Shown piece by piece: positions 48,737 through 49,721 of a stretch of DNA of 49,721 nt (positions within the stretch are counted from its first letter, which is position 1; each line of letters starts with the position of its first letter). Origin of the DNA: Nocardia miyunensis NBRC 108239 (GTDB taxonomy: Bacteria > Actinomycetota > Actinomycetes > Mycobacteriales > Mycobacteriaceae). The notes beneath the pieces were generated by a model. It was not told where the DNA came from, searched no databases, and saw only the letters and a list, made by a program, of their open reading frames with translations. A program made the position numbers and the translations under genes. Where the stretch lies: contig NZ_BDBQ01000110.1 in the NCBI RefSeq assembly GCF_001613065.1, positions 1-49,721 on the forward strand. The letters are read 5' to 3'.

Positions 48737-49721
48737 ATGGCCATAGGTCGCATTCTGCGCGTCCTGACAGTAACCGGTATGGCTGCCGGTTACGGGCTGT
48801 TGGGGGCGTTCGCCGCCCAGGCGCAGCCCGCCCCGCCCTGTCCCCAGTGCAGTCCGTCGGCCCCGGGCAGTTCGGCAGACCCTGACCAGGGCATTCCCCT
48901 GAAGATCCCGGGCCGCGCCTCGACCGAGTCCCGCCCCGCGCCGCAGCCTTCCCCGCCCGTGCGGCAGTCGCCGTCGCAGTCGATCACCGCGCCGCGCCGT
49001 GCCGCGCCCGCTCATACCGCCGGTCCGGTACCGGGTCTGCCCGTGAAACCCACCCCGGCCGCCGGAGTCGAAGGTCTGGCGGGTCTGCTGGGCGTGGTGC
49101 TCGGCACGGGTTCGGCGGCGGTCGGTTCGGCCGCGGCGGGTCCCGCCGTGGGATTGGCCGGTACCGGGTCCGCGGCGGTCGGTTCGGCCGCGGCCACCAC
49201 CGGTTCGGCGCTGGCCGGAACCGGGTCGGCGGCCGCGGGCGCGGGTGCCGGACTCGGCGCAACCGGTTCTGCCGCAGTGGGTTCCGCGGCCGCGGGCACC
49301 GGTGCGGCGCTGGCCGGAACCGGATCCGCCGCCACCGTGCTGCTCGCCACGTTGCTCGGAACCGGTTCCGCCGCAGTCGGTTCCGCGGGTGCGGCCACCG
49401 GCGCGACACTCCTGGGCACGGGTTCCGCCGCAGGTGCGGCGCTGCTGGGCACCGGTTCCGCCGTCGGGCCGACACTGGCCGCGATTCTCGGAACCGGTTC
49501 CGCCGCAACAGGTTCCGCATTCACCGGACTGGCCGGAACCGGTTCTGCCGCAACGGGTTCCGCGCTCGCCGGACTGGCCGGAACGGGTTCCGCCGCGACG
49601 GGTTCCGCGCTCGCCGCGCTGGCCGGAACGGGTTCCGCGCTGACCGGTTCGGCGGCGCTGGGTTCGGCCGCGGCCGCTTCCCCGCTGCTGCTTCTGCTGC
49701 TGTTGCAACCGCCGCCGTCCC
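48737..49721 (+). CDS. Secreted GTGSA-repeat protein, 3' end beyond the window
   Basis: The frame is open from ATG 48737 to the window end (328 codons, no stop). Residues 1-29 are a signal peptide (basic start, hydrophobic core, cleavage after AQA). Then comes a Pro/Ser-rich linker with CPQC at residues 35-38 and net positive charge (about 30-115). From residue about 123 to 318 the protein consists of repeats of GTGSA, each followed by a hydrophobic spacer of Ala, Leu, Val (for example GTGSAATGSALAGLA); I count eleven exact GTGSA. It ends in view with seven Leu, Gln and Pro. No family is recognised; it may be a surface or envelope protein. AGGGGAAGG precedes the start. Confidence 0.85.
   Translation, partial: MAIGRILRVLTVTGMAAGYGLLGAFAAQAQPAPPCPQCSPSAPGSSADPDQGIPLKIPGRASTESRPAPQPSPPVRQSPSQSITAPRRAAPAHTAGPVPGLPVKPTPAAGVEGLAGLLGVVLGTGSAAVGSAAAGPAVGLAGTGSAAVGSAAATTGSALAGTGSAAAGAGAGLGATGSAAVGSAAAGTGAALAGTGSAATVLLATLLGTGSAAVGSAGAATGATLLGTGSAAGAALLGTGSAVGPTLAAILGTGSAATGSAFTGLAGTGSAATGSALAGLAGTGSAATGSALAALAGTGSALTGSAALGSAAAASPLLLLLLLQPPPS
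49103..49680. repeat. Coding repeats encoding GTGSA units
   Basis: Degenerate 30-50-base repeats, most with the palindromic core GGAACCGGTTCC or near variants (GGCACGGGTTCC, GGAACGGGTTCC). The last three units are most alike at DNA level, pointing to recent duplication. The minus strand is also free of stops here because of this composition. Confidence 0.8.

Noticed and set aside
48650..49708. Long minus-strand frames opposite the GTGSA protein, rich in Arg, Gly, Thr or Pro
   Set aside because: They arise from the repeat composition; they lack family resemblance, and the plus-strand frame has a signal peptide, a ribosome site and good codon use.
1..49721. tRNA, rRNA or transposase genes
   Set aside because: None recognised on either strand while reading through; a covariance-model search would be decisive for tRNAs.

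Overview
The window is high-GC actinobacterial DNA, most likely from a Nocardia or a close mycolate-containing relative (Rhodococcus/Mycobacterium group). The grounds are a complete KstR/KstR2-type steroid catabolic gene set, a type VII secretion-associated WXG100-like operon, many TetR/SDR/acyl-CoA dehydrogenase genes, and GTG starts with strong third-position GC. I saw no rRNA, tRNA, insertion sequence, phage gene or CRISPR array.

Layout. 1-3.1 kb: a DUF4253 protein, a broken Lrp/AsnC regulator, a methyltransferase and an AraC regulator. 3.15-8.4 kb: steroid ring A/B degradation, with hsaA-hsaD-hsaC-hsaB on the minus strand divergent from kshA plus a small partner gene; two KstR-like operators lie between them. 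8.6-17.8 kb: accessory housekeeping and regulatory genes (cupin, TetR, sirtuin, tandem DUF427, TetR/SDR pair, tautomerase, secreted glycine-zipper protein, MarR/MFS efflux pair with a fine operator), with a stretch of about 0.9 kb that holds only gene debris. 17.9-26.1 kb: first KstR2-type block, fadD3-echA-fadE31-fadE32-(small ORF)-fadE33 on the minus strand and fadE30-ipdF on the plus strand. 26.3-31.7 kb: VOC protein, CmtR-like metal sensor with cation transporter and a 29-copy hexanucleotide repeat in front of it, HxlR/DoxX pair, and a three-gene type VII secretion-associated operon. 32.0-34.9 kb: an arsenic island (arsR divergent from arsI-acr3-arsC-arsN1-like). 35.2-37.8 kb: unknown gene, kstR2 and fadA6. 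38.0-42.9 kb: RNA 2',3'-phosphodiesterase, an orphan molybdopterin oxidoreductase, and an FAD monooxygenase divergent from a MmyB-type regulator. 43.0-48.4 kb: second KstR2-type block, echA20-ipdA-ipdB-ipdC on the minus strand and two SDR genes on the plus strand. 48.7 kb to the end: a secreted protein built of GTGSA repeats, cut off by the window edge.

How it works together. KshA opens ring B (with a reductase not in the window); HsaAB hydroxylates, HsaC cleaves and HsaD hydrolyses ring A to leave HIP, the C/D-ring propionate. FadD3 activates HIP to its CoA ester; FadE30, hydratases and IpdF shorten and oxidise it; IpdC, EchA20 and IpdAB open rings D and C; FadA6 and FadE31/32/33 finish beta-oxidation. 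Three matches to the KstR2 operator (AnCAAGnnCTTGnT, one with a mismatch) sit exactly at the three promoter regions of this second stage, and each is followed within 11-17 bases by a GTG start, which suggests leaderless transcripts.

The most unusual parts are the GTGSA repeat protein, the (ATGCCG)29 tract directly upstream of a metal-sensor gene, a 75-residue ORF that overlaps both fadE32 and fadE33 by four bases, the secretion operon whose third protein ends in a long charged tail instead of a toxin, and an arsenic operon that combines ArsI with an ArsN1-like acetyltransferase.
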